From: B1SED10-225 sp964501415
GTDB taxonomy: Bacteria > Bacillota_I > Bacilli_A > Izemoplasmatales > Izemoplasmataceae
Length of the DNA stretch: 48,469 nucleotides
Reading direction: 5' to 3'
Assembly: GCA_964501415.1 (NCBI GenBank)
Contig: CAZCSL010000009.1
Coordinates: forward strand, 1 to 48,469
Shown one piece after another: positions 34,337 through 43,411 of this stretch. Position 1 is the stretch's first letter, and each line of letters begins with the position of its first letter. The notes below the pieces were generated by a model. The model was given only the letters and a program-made list of their open reading frames with translations. It had not been told where the DNA came from and ran no database searches. The position numbers and the translations under genes are program-made.

Positions 34337-35158
34337 CTATATTTTTATCGCACTAACATCGGATTTTAAAAAGCCTCGGATCGTGGTCATAAACAATTCG
34401 GGTTTTTCATACATGCTCGCATGACCCGTATTGTCGAACGTAAGTAAGGTCGCGTTGGGCATGCGTTCAACGATATAAATTTGTTCGCTTTTAGGCGTTA
34501 AAAAATCGTAATCACTCGCCACAACCAACGTTTCGGTCTCAATCTCTTTTAAAGCCTCTCTTACATCGTGAGACTCAGCACTACGCGTCAAGCGGCACAT
34601 CGCATTTAAGAAGACCGGATTGGAAAAGACTTGTAGTAACGTCTCTTCACGGTTTTTCATCCAGGCTTGGTTTTTGACATAAAAATGCGGTGAATAGATG
34701 TAGGGAATCGTGATGTGATAATAGGCCTTGGCATTATGCATCTGTGCCACTTCATTCCACCCGCGGCCCACATCTCTAAGCCATGGGGTGGTATAAGCTG
34801 CGGCATTGAATAAGATCAGCTTTGAAAGATAGCGTTGATATGAAGCCGCAAACTGAAGGGCGATAGAACCACCATAAGAAATGCCCATCAGATGAACCTT
34901 ATTTAACGACAGATGATCCAACAACGCTTTTAAAAGTTCAACTTGCAAGGATTGGTCATAGGCTTGATCCATTTTATCGCTTTGACCTTGGTCTAAAAAA
35001 TCAAGCCTTAAGACGCTAAAATCTTTTAACCAAGTTTCCATGAATGGCTCCCAACTTTGCGTTGACATCATGATGCCATTCAAAACCACCAAAGTCTCAC
35101 CCTGATTCTTTTGATAATTGTAATAGACGGTTTTTTGTTTAAAGGTGAAAGTACTCAT
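34337..35158 (-). CDS. Alpha/beta hydrolase
   Basis: 273 residues; nucleophile Ser in LMGISYGGSIAL (about 97), Asp in VVASDYDFLTP (about 220) and His in NTGHASMYEKP (about 247). No signal peptide. It is related to, but clearly different from, the hydrolase that follows it, so this is not a recent tandem copy. ATG 35158 overlaps the CoA-transferase stop by one base (TGATG), showing translational coupling; the upstream in-frame TTG is not needed. Its role is inferred as for its neighbour. Confidence 0.88.
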   Translation of the reverse strand: MSTFTFKQKTVYYNYQKNQGETLVVLNGIMMSTQSWEPFMETWLKDFSVLRLDFLDQGQSDKMDQAYDQSLQVELLKALLDHLSLNKVHLMGISYGGSIALQFAASYQRYLSKLILFNAAAYTTPWLRDVGRGWNEVAQMHNAKAYYHITIPYIYSPHFYVKNQAWMKNREETLLQVFSNPVFLNAMCRLTRSAESHDVREALKEIETETLVVASDYDFLTPKSEQIYIVERMPNATLLTFDNTGHASMYEKPELFMTTIRGFLKSDVSAIKI

Positions 35159-36456
35159 CAAATATATCCTATCTTTTGGGCTTCTTGTTTAAGCATCTCT
35201 CTAAAATCAGGGTGCGCAATAGAAATCAGTTTTTCAACCCGTTCTTTAACGCTGGTTCCGCGCAAGCGTACCGCGCCGTATTCGGTTACCACATAATCGA
35301 TATCATTGCGCGACAAACTTACCGCAGCCCCGGGTTTTAAGGTGGGGACAATTTTACTGATCGGTTCACGTTTACCCGTCTTTTTATTCATGACATTCGC
35401 CGTTGAATAAAGCGTAATAAAGCTTCTGCCGTTTTTAGCACGCTGAGCGCCTGTGGCGGTATCGGTTTGACCCCCAGTACCAGAAAATTGCATCGTCCCG
35501 ATCGATTCAGAAGCACATTGGCCCGTTAAGTCCACTTCAATCGTCGTATTGATAGAGACTTGATTGTCGTTTTGACCAATCACACAAGGGTCATTGACAT
35601 AATTACCATCCAAAAGCGCAATACCAGGATTATCATCGATAAAATCATATAATTCTTTGGTGCCAAGGGCAAAGGCTGCGACCATTTTACCCGGATGCAA
35701 GGTTTTTTGTTTGTTGGTAATCACGCCGGCTTTATATAATTTCATAAAGCCCGTGGTTAACATCTCCGTATGGACACCTAGGTCTTTTTTATCCATAAGC
35801 GCCGCGGCAACCGCATTGGGAATACCGCCGATGCCCAGTTGAATCGTATCGCCATCGTTGATTAAATCGGCGATGTAAGCCCCAATTTTCTTATCCTTCT
35901 CACTCGGTTCTGAATCAGGTAAAACGGGAGCAGGATAATCAACATCAACAAAATAATCCACATCCGATTCATGGACTTCTAAATCCCCTAAGGTTCTTGG
36001 TAAGTTAGGATTGATCTCTAAGATGACCAACTTAGCTTGTTTAATCATATGTTTTTCATAAACATTAGATAAAGACAGCGATACAAAGCCGTGTTTATCC
36101 GGTGGCGTCGCATTACCCACAAATACATCTGGCGTCTTATACTGAGCGCGTTTAACGCCGGCAAAATGAAGTTGGTTGGGAATAAACGCGATGTTTTTAT
36201 TTTGGAAGGATTTTCTTAAATCCGCAGAGAAAAACCAACTATTAATGGTGAATTTATCCTTATACTGTGGTTCAAGCATATAAGGATAAGCATAAAGCGG
36301 CAAACAGTTATCCACACTAACATGGTTGATACGATCCGCTATTTTATGTAAGTTTTGGAAAAACAATCTACCTTCAGAAGCGGCCATGCCACTGATGATA
36401 TGATCGCCATCCTTGATAAGCTTTAAAGCTTCTTCTATGGTTATCTTTTGAGCCAT
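35158..36456 (-). CDS. Acetyl-CoA hydrolase/transferase family CoA-transferase
   Basis: 432 residues, the size of 4-hydroxybutyrate or butyryl-CoA:acetate CoA-transferases. The N-terminal half has the Ala/Gly-rich ISGMAASEGRLF loop and the C-terminal half has GIGGIPNAVAAAL and SIGTMQFSGTGGQTD (about 340). The catalytic Glu expected ahead of the latter is probably in the YVTEYGAVRLRG or STTIEVDLTGQ region; I cannot fix it. It would activate an organic acid with CoA from acetyl-CoA without spending ATP. ATG 36456 has AAAGGAG upstream; the frame extends further without an SD. Confidence 0.9.
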   Translation of the reverse strand: MAQKITIEEALKLIKDGDHIISGMAASEGRLFFQNLHKIADRINHVSVDNCLPLYAYPYMLEPQYKDKFTINSWFFSADLRKSFQNKNIAFIPNQLHFAGVKRAQYKTPDVFVGNATPPDKHGFVSLSLSNVYEKHMIKQAKLVILEINPNLPRTLGDLEVHESDVDYFVDVDYPAPVLPDSEPSEKDKKIGAYIADLINDGDTIQLGIGGIPNAVAAALMDKKDLGVHTEMLTTGFMKLYKAGVITNKQKTLHPGKMVAAFALGTKELYDFIDDNPGIALLDGNYVNDPCVIGQNDNQVSINTTIEVDLTGQCASESIGTMQFSGTGGQTDTATGAQRAKNGRSFITLYSTANVMNKKTGKREPISKIVPTLKPGAAVSLSRNDIDYVVTEYGAVRLRGTSVKERVEKLISIAHPDFREMLKQEAQKIGYI

Positions 36457-36480
36457 GAAAAAACTCCTTTCATGATGATA

Positions 36481-36502
36481 AGGGGTGGGTTGCCCCACCC
36501 CT
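36481..36502 (-). other. Strong intercistronic stem-loop between livK and the CoA-transferase gene
   Basis: A perfect 9-bp G/C-rich stem AGGGGTGGG/CCCACCCCT closed on the minus strand by GCAA, a GNRA tetraloop. No T run follows (TTATCATC), so it is not a full terminator. It probably protects the livK mRNA 3' end or reduces downstream expression. Confidence 0.7.
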
Positions 36503-36518
36503 ATATACGTTTATGTAA

Positions 36519-37832
36519 TTAATCTTCTAAAATGGCTGCGATATCTTCAATAGGTAAGAAATTAGCCCATTCATAAACATCGTCGTCATCTTCTACTACG
36601 GTGATGGTTGCTTTTAACAAAGCCATCGCTTGTGTACCAACGCGAGAACCATCTGCATAATCAACAATACCACCCATTGGGTTTTCAATTGGGGCTTCTT
36701 CCATCGCATTGATATAGCTTTCCCATGTCAGTTCGTCGTCACCCACACGCTCCAAGCCGGTCACAAAGAAATGTGCGGCAATCCAACCAGCCATCGCAAA
36801 GGCATTGTCTGCATAATCAGGAACGGTTTCTGCAAATTTCAAGTAACCTTCACTTAATTCGCCTTCTTCATTGAAAATATCAACCCAGGCACTGGCAAAT
36901 AATTCAAACTGTTCATCAAGTAATTCATCACTTAGTTGCGCGATAATGCCTGCATCCGCACTGACGTAACTAGTTATTACAGGTTTGGTATTACCAGCAT
37001 CATAAAGTGCTTTCGCCGCCGCAACAAATGGATCTTGGTTAGCTGCAATAATGATGACATCAACATCATCGCTAATGATATTATCGGCTTGAGCACTTGG
37101 CACTTCATCGGGTGCCATTGAATAGGTTTTAAGTTCCACATTCAACATATCTGCACGACGCTCAATACCGTTTAACATCCCTTCACCATCATCGGCGTTG
37201 GTATAAATAACGCCAATCGTTTCAGCATCAAATTCACTGACCGCACGCGCTACAAATACTTCACCTTCAGCATCATAGATAGGTTGTACTGGGAAGCTTG
37301 AGCGTTCATAACCAGTTGCATTAGGATTGAATAACTGTGAAATACCGGTTGCATAATAAACACGAGGGATGCCAATTTGATTGAGATAATCTCTCGTAGC
37401 TCCAACGGTTGGGGTACCAAAGTGACCCACGAGCGCAAAAATCTCATCTTCTTCTACCAAGCGTTCGGTATACGTTACTCCATCTGAAGCATCAAAGCCA
37501 TCATCGTAATGGATAAACTCGATCTCACGACCGCCGATACCACCTTCTGCATTTACCATATCAAAGTAAGCTTGAATAGCGGCATTAAAAGGGACGCCTA
37601 CAGGGGCAAACGCACCTGAAATAGCAGCGGTATTACCAACATAAATTTTGTCATCGGTAATCCCTTGGACAAAGTCATCAACGTCATCGCCGTTGTCACC
37701 ATTGTCAACATCATTACCATTGTCACCATTGTCTCCGTTGTCGCCATTGTCGCCATTATCATCGCCGTTGCCACAAGCCGCAACGCCAAGGATAAAGGTA
37801 AAAGCTAGTAAAAACATGAATAATTTTTTCAT
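36519..37832 (-). CDS. livK: ABC importer substrate-binding lipoprotein (LivK-like)
   Basis: 437 residues. A lipoprotein signal peptide ends in the lipobox LGVAAC (Cys about 20). An Asn-Asp-Gly repeat linker (about 21-54) follows, then a periplasmic-binding-protein type I domain (about 57-437) of the Leu/Ile/Val family: IYVGNTAAISGAFAPVG, NAEGGIGGREIEF, ALVGHFGTPTVGATRDYL. Family members bind amino acids, amides, urea, aromatic acids or other small carboxylates, so the name does not fix the ligand. The surrounding thiolase, CoA-transferase and hydrolases suggest a carboxylic or hydroxy acid. GGAGGAG precedes the start. Confidence 0.93.
   Translation of the reverse strand: MKKLFMFLLAFTFILGVAACGNGDDNGDNGDNGDNGDNGNDVDNGDNGDDVDDFVQGITDDKIYVGNTAAISGAFAPVGVPFNAAIQAYFDMVNAEGGIGGREIEFIHYDDGFDASDGVTYTERLVEEDEIFALVGHFGTPTVGATRDYLNQIGIPRVYYATGISQLFNPNATGYERSSFPVQPIYDAEGEVFVARAVSEFDAETIGVIYTNADDGEGMLNGIERRADMLNVELKTYSMAPDEVPSAQADNIISDDVDVIIIAANQDPFVAAAKALYDAGNTKPVITSYVSADAGIIAQLSDELLDEQFELFASAWVDIFNEEGELSEGYLKFAETVPDYADNAFAMAGWIAAHFFVTGLERVGDDELTWESYINAMEEAPIENPMGGIVDYADGSRVGTQAMALLKATITVVEDDDDVYEWANFLPIEDIAAILED
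37676..37774 (-). repeat. 9-bp coding repeats (Asp-Asn-Gly linker of livK)
   Basis: About ten imperfect copies of a GAC-AAT-GGC-type unit encode the Asn/Asp/Gly linker that tethers the binding protein to its lipid anchor. Such runs can vary in length by slippage. Confidence 0.85.
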
Positions 37833-37890
37833 TTTGTTTCTCCTCCAATATATTTTATATTTTTTTTATGCCATAAGGCATCTTGTTGCT

Positions 37891-38778
37891 TTATTTACCA
37901 ATATATGCATCGATGAGTTCTTGGTCATTAAGTAACGTTTTTGCATCTGCAGATTTTATAATTTTTCCCACTTTGAGCACATAGCCATAATCGGCAATTT
38001 TTAACGTTTGTAAGGCGTTTTGTTCAACGATTAAAATCGTCATGCCTTGTTTGTTAAGCGTAACTAAGGTTTCAAAAATACTTTTTACAATCAATGGCGC
38101 TAAGCCCAGTGAAGGTTCATCCAAAATCAATAGTTTCGGTGAGGCCATCAAAGCGCGCCCAATCGCAAGCATTTGTTGTTCGCCGCCTGATAAGGAACCA
38201 GCAATTTGTTTACTGCGCTCCTCTAAGACTGGGAACAGTTTATAAACGCGTGCTAAATTATTGGTAATGATTTCTTCACGGCGCATAAAGATACTTTCAT
38301 CATTGTCCTCGCTTTTTAACAAGGCCCTTACACGATCGTTAGCGGCATCCGCATAAACATTTTCTTTGCTAACATAATCATCTTTAATCGTAAAAGCGCC
38401 AATAATCAAGTTTTCTTTCACCGTTAAATCCGCAAAGATTTGTCTGCCCTCTGGCGATTGTACGATACCTTTTTCTGTGATTTTCTCAGGATTTACTTTA
38501 GTAATATTTTCTTGGTCATAAAGGATAGAACCTTGTTGGGCTTCAACGATGCCTGATATTTTTTTAAGTAGTGTCGTCTTGCCTGCTCCATTGGAACCTA
38601 GCACACAAACAATACTACCTTTTTTCACCTCTATATCGACATTTTTAAGCGCATTTATGGGTCCGTAATTAACCGTTAAGTCCTTCACGTTTAACATCGC
38701 GTTTTTTGACATATCGGCTTTGATGACTTTTTGCGAACGAGCTTTGAATAATGATGTTAACTTTTCAGGGATATTCAT
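37891..38778 (-). CDS. livF: Branched-chain-type ABC importer ATP-binding protein LivF
   Basis: 295 residues: Walker A GSNGAGKTT (about 80), a Q-loop region IVQSPEGRQIF typical of LivF, signature LSGGEQQML, Walker B LLILDEPSLGL, H-loop VEQNA. It is about 55 residues longer than usual: a basic N-terminal extension of about 45 residues, and an acidic insert (around 145-175, ending FMRREEI) before the helical subdomain. Start ATG 38778 (GGGGAGG upstream) is one base after the livG stop. A later in-frame ATG (MSKNAM) would remove most of the extension but lacks a good SD. Confidence 0.92.
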   Translation of the reverse strand: MNIPEKLTSLFKARSQKVIKADMSKNAMLNVKDLTVNYGPINALKNVDIEVKKGSIVCVLGSNGAGKTTLLKKISGIVEAQQGSILYDQENITKVNPEKITEKGIVQSPEGRQIFADLTVKENLIIGAFTIKDDYVSKENVYADAANDRVRALLKSEDNDESIFMRREEIITNNLARVYKLFPVLEERSKQIAGSLSGGEQQMLAIGRALMASPKLLILDEPSLGLAPLIVKSIFETLVTLNKQGMTILIVEQNALQTLKIADYGYVLKVGKIIKSADAKTLLNDQELIDAYIGK

Positions 38779-38779
38779 T

Positions 38780-39583
38780 TTAGTAATCCTCCCCAAGGTA
38801 AGCTTCTTTGACGAGTTTATTGTTTTGAATCTTTTTAGGTGTATCCATAGCAAGAAACTTACCAAAGTTTATGGCGCATACGCGGTCACACACATCCATT
38901 ACAAATCCCATATCATGTTCTATGAGTAAAATCGTCACATTGTATTTATCGCGCAATTTAATGAACAAGGCCTGCAGTTCATCGGTCTCATGATCGTTTA
39001 GACCGGCAGCGGGTTCATCTAAAATGATCAGTTTTGGATTGCTCATCAGTGTACGGGCAATCTCTATTTTCTTTTGTACACCGTAAGGTTGACCCGCCAC
39101 ATAAAAGTCTTTAAGGTGGGCAATGCCGATAAATTCTAAGCTTTCTAAGGCTTTTTCGCGTAACGATTTTTCTTCTTTGCGTGCTTTTGGGGTTTTGAAT
39201 ATGTGTTGAAACAAACCCGTTTTAAATTGTTTATGAGCCCCAATTAAAACGTTATCTAACACGCTTAAATCCGGTACGAGTTCGATATTTTGAAAAGTTC
39301 TAACCATGCCATAATCGATCACATCATGTACTTTGACGCCTTTTAAGGATACTAAATTCTTATCTTCACCTTGAAACCAAATATCTCCGTCATATTCATC
39401 ATAAAACTGAGTCATACAGTTGAAGACGGTCGTCTTGCCAGCCCCATTAGGACCGATAAGTCCAACAATTTCGCCTTCCTTGACATCAAACGATAGATTA
39501 TCAACGGCCTTTAAACCGCCAAAACGCATCGTTAATTGGTCAATTTTAAGCAACGGATTTTTGACTTGCGTTGTTTTACCCAC
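38780..39583 (-). CDS. livG: Branched-chain-type ABC importer ATP-binding protein LivG
   Basis: About 267 residues: MRFGGLKAVDNLSF, Walker A GPNGAGKTT, MVRTFQNIELV (LivG Q-loop), then a signature region PYGVQKKIEIARTL that departs from LSGGQ but is usual for LivG, Walker B LIILDEPAAGLN, H-loop IEHDMGFVM and the C-terminal LGEDY. The start is probably GTG 39583 (AAGGGTGG upstream); GTG codons at 39592 and 39595 are also in frame. It overlaps the livM end by 8 bases. Confidence 0.93.
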   Translation of the reverse strand: MGKTTQVKNPLLKIDQLTMRFGGLKAVDNLSFDVKEGEIVGLIGPNGAGKTTVFNCMTQFYDEYDGDIWFQGEDKNLVSLKGVKVHDVIDYGMVRTFQNIELVPDLSVLDNVLIGAHKQFKTGLFQHIFKTPKARKEEKSLREKALESLEFIGIAHLKDFYVAGQPYGVQKKIEIARTLMSNPKLIILDEPAAGLNDHETDELQALFIKLRDKYNVTILLIEHDMGFVMDVCDRVCAINFGKFLAMDTPKKIQNNKLVKEAYLGEDY

Positions 39584-40730
39584 GGGGTTCACCACCCTTT
39601 AATTGCTTTACTTTAGTCTTTATGAACATCGATAATTTGATAAGCAGATACTTGGCATCATAAGCGAGTTTTATTAACCCTAAAGGATAAAACAACACCA
39701 CAATAATAATAAGCAACCCAGCAAAGACAGGTGCAAACCCTGCAGGTGACCAAGCAATTTCAAAACGCGTTTCTAAAAAATTAGAAAAGGTTCTTAAATA
39801 CTCGTTAATGAATAGATTAGGTACGGTAAATATAACCAAGGCACCAATAAAGGTTCCGAAAATAGAACGCATACCGCCAACAATAACAACCGCCAAAATA
39901 AACAAAGATAACTCTAATGTCCATATGTTGTTTTGGATTGAGGTGTTATAAATAACATATAAAACCCCAGCTGTCGTGGCATAAAATGTCGCGATCATGA
40001 AAGCAATAATGCGGTAAACACCAATATTTACGCCCATGGCAGCTGCGGCATTTGCGCTTCTACTCATCGCTAAAAACGCACGCCCTGTCTTGCTTTTGAT
40101 AATATTGTATAAAACAATCATAGATAAGACCAATACAACGACCATAATAACAAGCGCAATATAGCGGTCATATTGAGGTTCGCCAGTTCTAAGTTGTGTA
40201 TAAGAACGCGAGGTATCAATAACCGCGTTACCAAAGAATGTAATCTCACCCAAACGCTCTGTGGCACTCATCGGCATGACATCTAAAAACAGATTCTCAA
40301 TAATCGTTGCAAAAAACAACGTCCCAATCGTAAGGTATATGCCGCTGACTTTTAAAGAGAAAAGTCCGACCACTAATCCAAGCGCTAAAGAAACACTCAT
40401 GGTTATAATCAAGGCTACGAAAAATGACATCTCTTGATATATCATCAAGTACCCCATAGACATAGCCCCAATGCCGATAAACGCGGCGCTTGCTAACGAA
40501 ATTAACCCCCCAAAGCCAAGCAATAAATTCAATCCAAGGGCTGCAACTGTATAATAAATGGCGGGTGCAATAAACCCATTAGAGTTACGACCACCAGGTA
40601 TTACATCATAATATGGCGCGGCGAGCAATATTAGAAGCAATGCGCCAAAAAGGACAAAATGTAGTGGCTTGTATTGAGCGGTTTTTTGTAAAAAGTTCCC
40701 TGTAGCCGATAAATATTGTTTAACTGACAT
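39576..40730 (-). CDS. livM: Branched-chain-type ABC importer permease LivM
   Basis: 384 residues, with about nine to ten hydrophobic segments. It carries family features: YYTVAALGLNLLLGFGGLISLASAAFIGIGA near the N terminus and the loop GRAFLAMSRSANAAAAMGV (the EAA-like contact for the ATPases). ATG 40730 with AGGTGG upstream is preferred over an in-frame GTG at 40739. It lies 9 bases after livH. Pairs with LivH to form the channel. Confidence 0.94.
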   Translation of the reverse strand: MSVKQYLSATGNFLQKTAQYKPLHFVLFGALLLILLAAPYYDVIPGGRNSNGFIAPAIYYTVAALGLNLLLGFGGLISLASAAFIGIGAMSMGYLMIYQEMSFFVALIITMSVSLALGLVVGLFSLKVSGIYLTIGTLFFATIIENLFLDVMPMSATERLGEITFFGNAVIDTSRSYTQLRTGEPQYDRYIALVIMVVVLVLSMIVLYNIIKSKTGRAFLAMSRSANAAAAMGVNIGVYRIIAFMIATFYATTAGVLYVIYNTSIQNNIWTLELSLFILAVVIVGGMRSIFGTFIGALVIFTVPNLFINEYLRTFSNFLETRFEIAWSPAGFAPVFAGLLIIIVVLFYPLGLIKLAYDAKYLLIKLSMFIKTKVKQLKGGEPRG

Positions 40731-40739
40731 CGAAGCCAC

Positions 40740-41648
40740 CTACACTTTCTTGATGGGCTTTTTACCAAACAACCCATACGGTCTAAAATAAAGGAATATT
40801 AAAACCAAAACAAACACGATTGTACTGCTCCAATCAGCATAGCCCCATAGGTTTAGGATTCTTGGAAAGCTTTGTTCCAAAAAGGCAATGATATAGGAAG
40901 CTAAAACAGGCCCGCCAAAAGTGGTAAACCCACCTACAACACTGGCAAAGAAGGCACTGACTTGGGTATTAACCATATAAACAGGTGACATACTCATCAA
41001 CGGCGCGATAAAGATTCCAGCGAAGGTACCAAATACCGCCGCAAAAGCCCAAGAGAACATCGTGACTTTACCCGTAGGCACACCCATTAACTTTGCAGTT
41101 GTCTCATCAGAAGCCGTAACCCTAGTAGCTAGGCCCCATTTAGTGTGATTAATAAACCAAAAAACCAAAACCATTAACACTACAGAAACCACAACGGTAA
41201 AGATGAGATTATACCTCAAAGAGGTTCCAAATACATCAATACCACCTCTAAAAAAGCGTGGTAACCCATATGTCACACCGGTTTGGCCAAGGCGAAAAAT
41301 CATCGGTAAGATGCCAATGATAATCATGATAATACCAAGCGTGATAATGGGTCTGGCAATGGGATTATTTTTAGGGGCATTTTTAATAAACACCCTATCG
41401 ACGATGATGCCTGTCAAAAAGGCTGTAGCTAAGCCTACCAAGGCTGCTAGCCATAAATTGAACCCATGGGTCGAAAACAACCAAGCTGCCACAAATGCAT
41501 TTAATGTCGCAATAGAACTTTGTGCAAAGTTCGTGGTTTTGGAGGTTCTAAAGATGAGCACTATGCCCAATGCGGCCAATGCGGTCGTGCTACCTGATTG
41601 TAAAGCATTGAAAAGCACTCTAAATACATTGGTTAGAAAATCATACAC
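40740..41648 (-). CDS. livH: Branched-chain-type ABC importer permease LivH
   Basis: 302 residues and about eight membrane segments. Family marks are GSTTALAALGIVLIFRTSKTTNFAQ at the N terminus and GLATRVTASDETTAKLMGV (ATPase contact loop). The likely start is GTG 41648, with GGGGTGA at good spacing; the GTG at 41657 is too close to it. It overlaps the end of the KAS III-like gene by 8 bases, which ties the importer and the enzyme genes into one transcript. Confidence 0.93.
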   Translation of the reverse strand: MYDFLTNVFRVLFNALQSGSTTALAALGIVLIFRTSKTTNFAQSSIATLNAFVAAWLFSTHGFNLWLAALVGLATAFLTGIIVDRVFIKNAPKNNPIARPIITLGIIMIIIGILPMIFRLGQTGVTYGLPRFFRGGIDVFGTSLRYNLIFTVVVSVVLMVLVFWFINHTKWGLATRVTASDETTAKLMGVPTGKVTMFSWAFAAVFGTFAGIFIAPLMSMSPVYMVNTQVSAFFASVVGGFTTFGGPVLASYIIAFLEQSFPRILNLWGYADWSSTIVFVLVLIFLYFRPYGLFGKKPIKKV

Positions 41649-42675
41649 TACTCTCACCCCATTGAATCACACTAGCACCCCATACATAACCGATGCCAGC
41701 CGCAATTAAAGCTATGGTGCTACCTGGTTTAATCTTGCCCGCTTTCAAACCTAAGTGCAAAGACAAAATTTGATCGATTTGACCCATGTGGCCATAATCT
41801 TCCAAATATGTCGTTTGTTCTTCACTTAAACCAAGGGCCTCAAGCATACCTAAATGACCTGAACGTTTAATGTGAAGGATGGCTAAATAATCTAAATCCG
41901 CACGGGTTTTAGACGATTTTTTTAGCGCTTGATCAATACAAGCAAACCAATTGTCCATAGAAACCGCATTGAGACGGTCCTTCATTTTCTTGGGCTCCAT
42001 TAAACGCAATGATTTATACGCGTCTTTTAAATTCTCCTCGGTAATGGGGTTTTTGGTCCCACCAATCTCCACGCCGGCGGTACGTGCAAGCGTACCGTCA
42101 GCGATAATATGAGAATCAAGGAGAAGATTTTTTTGTATGTTCTTTTTCAAAATGATGGCGCCTGCACCGGCCGATAGATTGTACATCATCGACATATTTG
42201 GATCGCTAAAATCGACAAAATCACCGTTGCGATATCCACCAACAATCATAACCGTATTGAGACTATCATCGGCTAACATCATGTCTTTGGCAATCTTGAA
42301 AGCCGATAGACACGTAGCACAGCGATTTTGTAAATCGATGCCCCAAGCATGATCAGCACCAATTTGACCTTGTACATAAAGCGCTGAGGTCGTTAAAGGG
42401 TATTCCTTCCACTCCTCACCTATATCCAAAATCAAATCGATATCTAAGGGATCAATCCCGGTGTCTTTTATTGCTTCATTAGCAGCTTTTACTGCCATTT
42501 CTTGGGTTCCATCGTCTTTCGATGGAACATAGATTTTCTTGATACCAAGTTTTTTAACCACATTCTCCTCAGTCCAATTGCCGTTGGTTTTAGCAGCAAT
42601 CTCTTTGGCGTTAAGGGTTTGGCTTGGCAAATATATACCAGTACCAAGAATGCCTATATGGGGTTCTTTTGCCAT
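41641..42675 (-). CDS. KAS III / HMG-CoA synthase-like thiolase-fold enzyme
   Basis: 344 residues of the thiolase superfamily. It starts IGILGTGIYLPSQTLNAKEI, as in FabH/HMG-CoA-synthase relatives, and shows LGIKKIYVPSKDD (acid-CoA pocket region). The nucleophile Cys is probably in LQNRCATCLSAF (about 110-113); two Cys lie three apart. A His is in HIKRSGHLGM or DYGHMGQID (about 295-310), while the Asn of the FabH triad (GNxSAA) is not seen. It should make or break a carbon-carbon bond on an acyl-CoA. The adjacent importer and thiolase suggest a degradation or conversion pathway rather than fatty acid synthesis. ATG 42675 has GGAG upstream. Confidence 0.75.
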   Translation of the reverse strand: MAKEPHIGILGTGIYLPSQTLNAKEIAAKTNGNWTEENVVKKLGIKKIYVPSKDDGTQEMAVKAANEAIKDTGIDPLDIDLILDIGEEWKEYPLTTSALYVQGQIGADHAWGIDLQNRCATCLSAFKIAKDMMLADDSLNTVMIVGGYRNGDFVDFSDPNMSMMYNLSAGAGAIILKKNIQKNLLLDSHIIADGTLARTAGVEIGGTKNPITEENLKDAYKSLRLMEPKKMKDRLNAVSMDNWFACIDQALKKSSKTRADLDYLAILHIKRSGHLGMLEALGLSEEQTTYLEDYGHMGQIDQILSLHLGLKAGKIKPGSTIALIAAGIGYVWGASVIQWGESSV

Positions 42676-42691
42676 AATATCACTCCATTTT

Positions 42692-43411
42692 TTAAAGTCG
42701 CATGCCACCATTAACGCTTAAGGTATGGCCCGTGATGTAGCTTGCTTCATCTGATGCTAAGAATAAAGCAGCATTAGCTATTTCTTTAGGTTGTCCAAGA
42801 CGTTTCAGCATCGTCATGCTTGCAAATTGATCGAGTAAATCTTGTGGAACGGTTTTTAAAATATCGGTCATGATATAACCAGGGGCAATCGTGTTAACTC
42901 GAACGGGAACCCCTTTTCTAGCAAATTCTTTGGCCCACGTTTTACCAAGGCCAATGACACCGGCTTTGGAAGCGGCATAATTGGCTTGACCAATATTGCC
43001 GTATTCACCGACCACACTGGATATATTGATGATTGAACCGCCCCCAATGGATTCCATATGCGGTCCAATATGTCTGGTTAGGTTAAAGACGCCTTTTAAA
43101 TTGACGTTCAAGACCTTATCCCAAGCGTCATCCGTCATTTTTCTGGTCATGCTGTCTTTAGTGATGCCTGCGTTATTGACCAAAATATCGATTTGACCAT
43201 GGGTTTGGATAATCTTTTCCACTAAGCTTTGACATTTTTCACTGTCTGTCACATCTAAGATTTCACCTTTGATTTGCTGGGTTTCATAATCGATAGCCTT
43301 CATATCCAGGGCGATTACCTTGGCCCCTTCTTCTGCAAATCGAAGCGCCATGGCTTTTCCTAAGCCTGCGGCGGCGCCTGTAATTAATGCAACTTTATTT
43401 TCTAAACGCAT
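42692..43411 (-). CDS. Short-chain dehydrogenase (FabG/PhaB-like 3-oxoacyl reductase)
   Basis: 239 residues, classic SDR: cofactor motif TGAAAGLGKAMAL (about 11-23), NNAGITKDSM (about 83), catalytic Ser in NISSVVGEYG, Tyr-Lys in YAASKAG (about 150), and the C-terminal YITGHTLSVNGGM. The Asp at the end of strand 2 (IALDMKA) suggests NAD(H) rather than NADP(H) preference. It probably interconverts (R)-3-hydroxyacyl-CoA and 3-oxoacyl-CoA next to the thiolase. The ATG overlaps the thiolase stop (TAATG). Confidence 0.9.
   Translation of the reverse strand: MRLENKVALITGAAAGLGKAMALRFAEEGAKVIALDMKAIDYETQQIKGEILDVTDSEKCQSLVEKIIQTHGQIDILVNNAGITKDSMTRKMTDDAWDKVLNVNLKGVFNLTRHIGPHMESIGGGSIINISSVVGEYGNIGQANYAASKAGVIGLGKTWAKEFARKGVPVRVNTIAPGYIMTDILKTVPQDLLDQFASMTMLKRLGQPKEIANAALFLASDEASYITGHTLSVNGGMRL

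Noticed and set aside
37598..37935. Repeat-rich ORFs on both strands and a possible CRISPR-like array
   Set aside because: The periodicity comes from 9-bp codon repeats of the livK Asn-Asp-Gly linker. There are no unique spacers of constant length.
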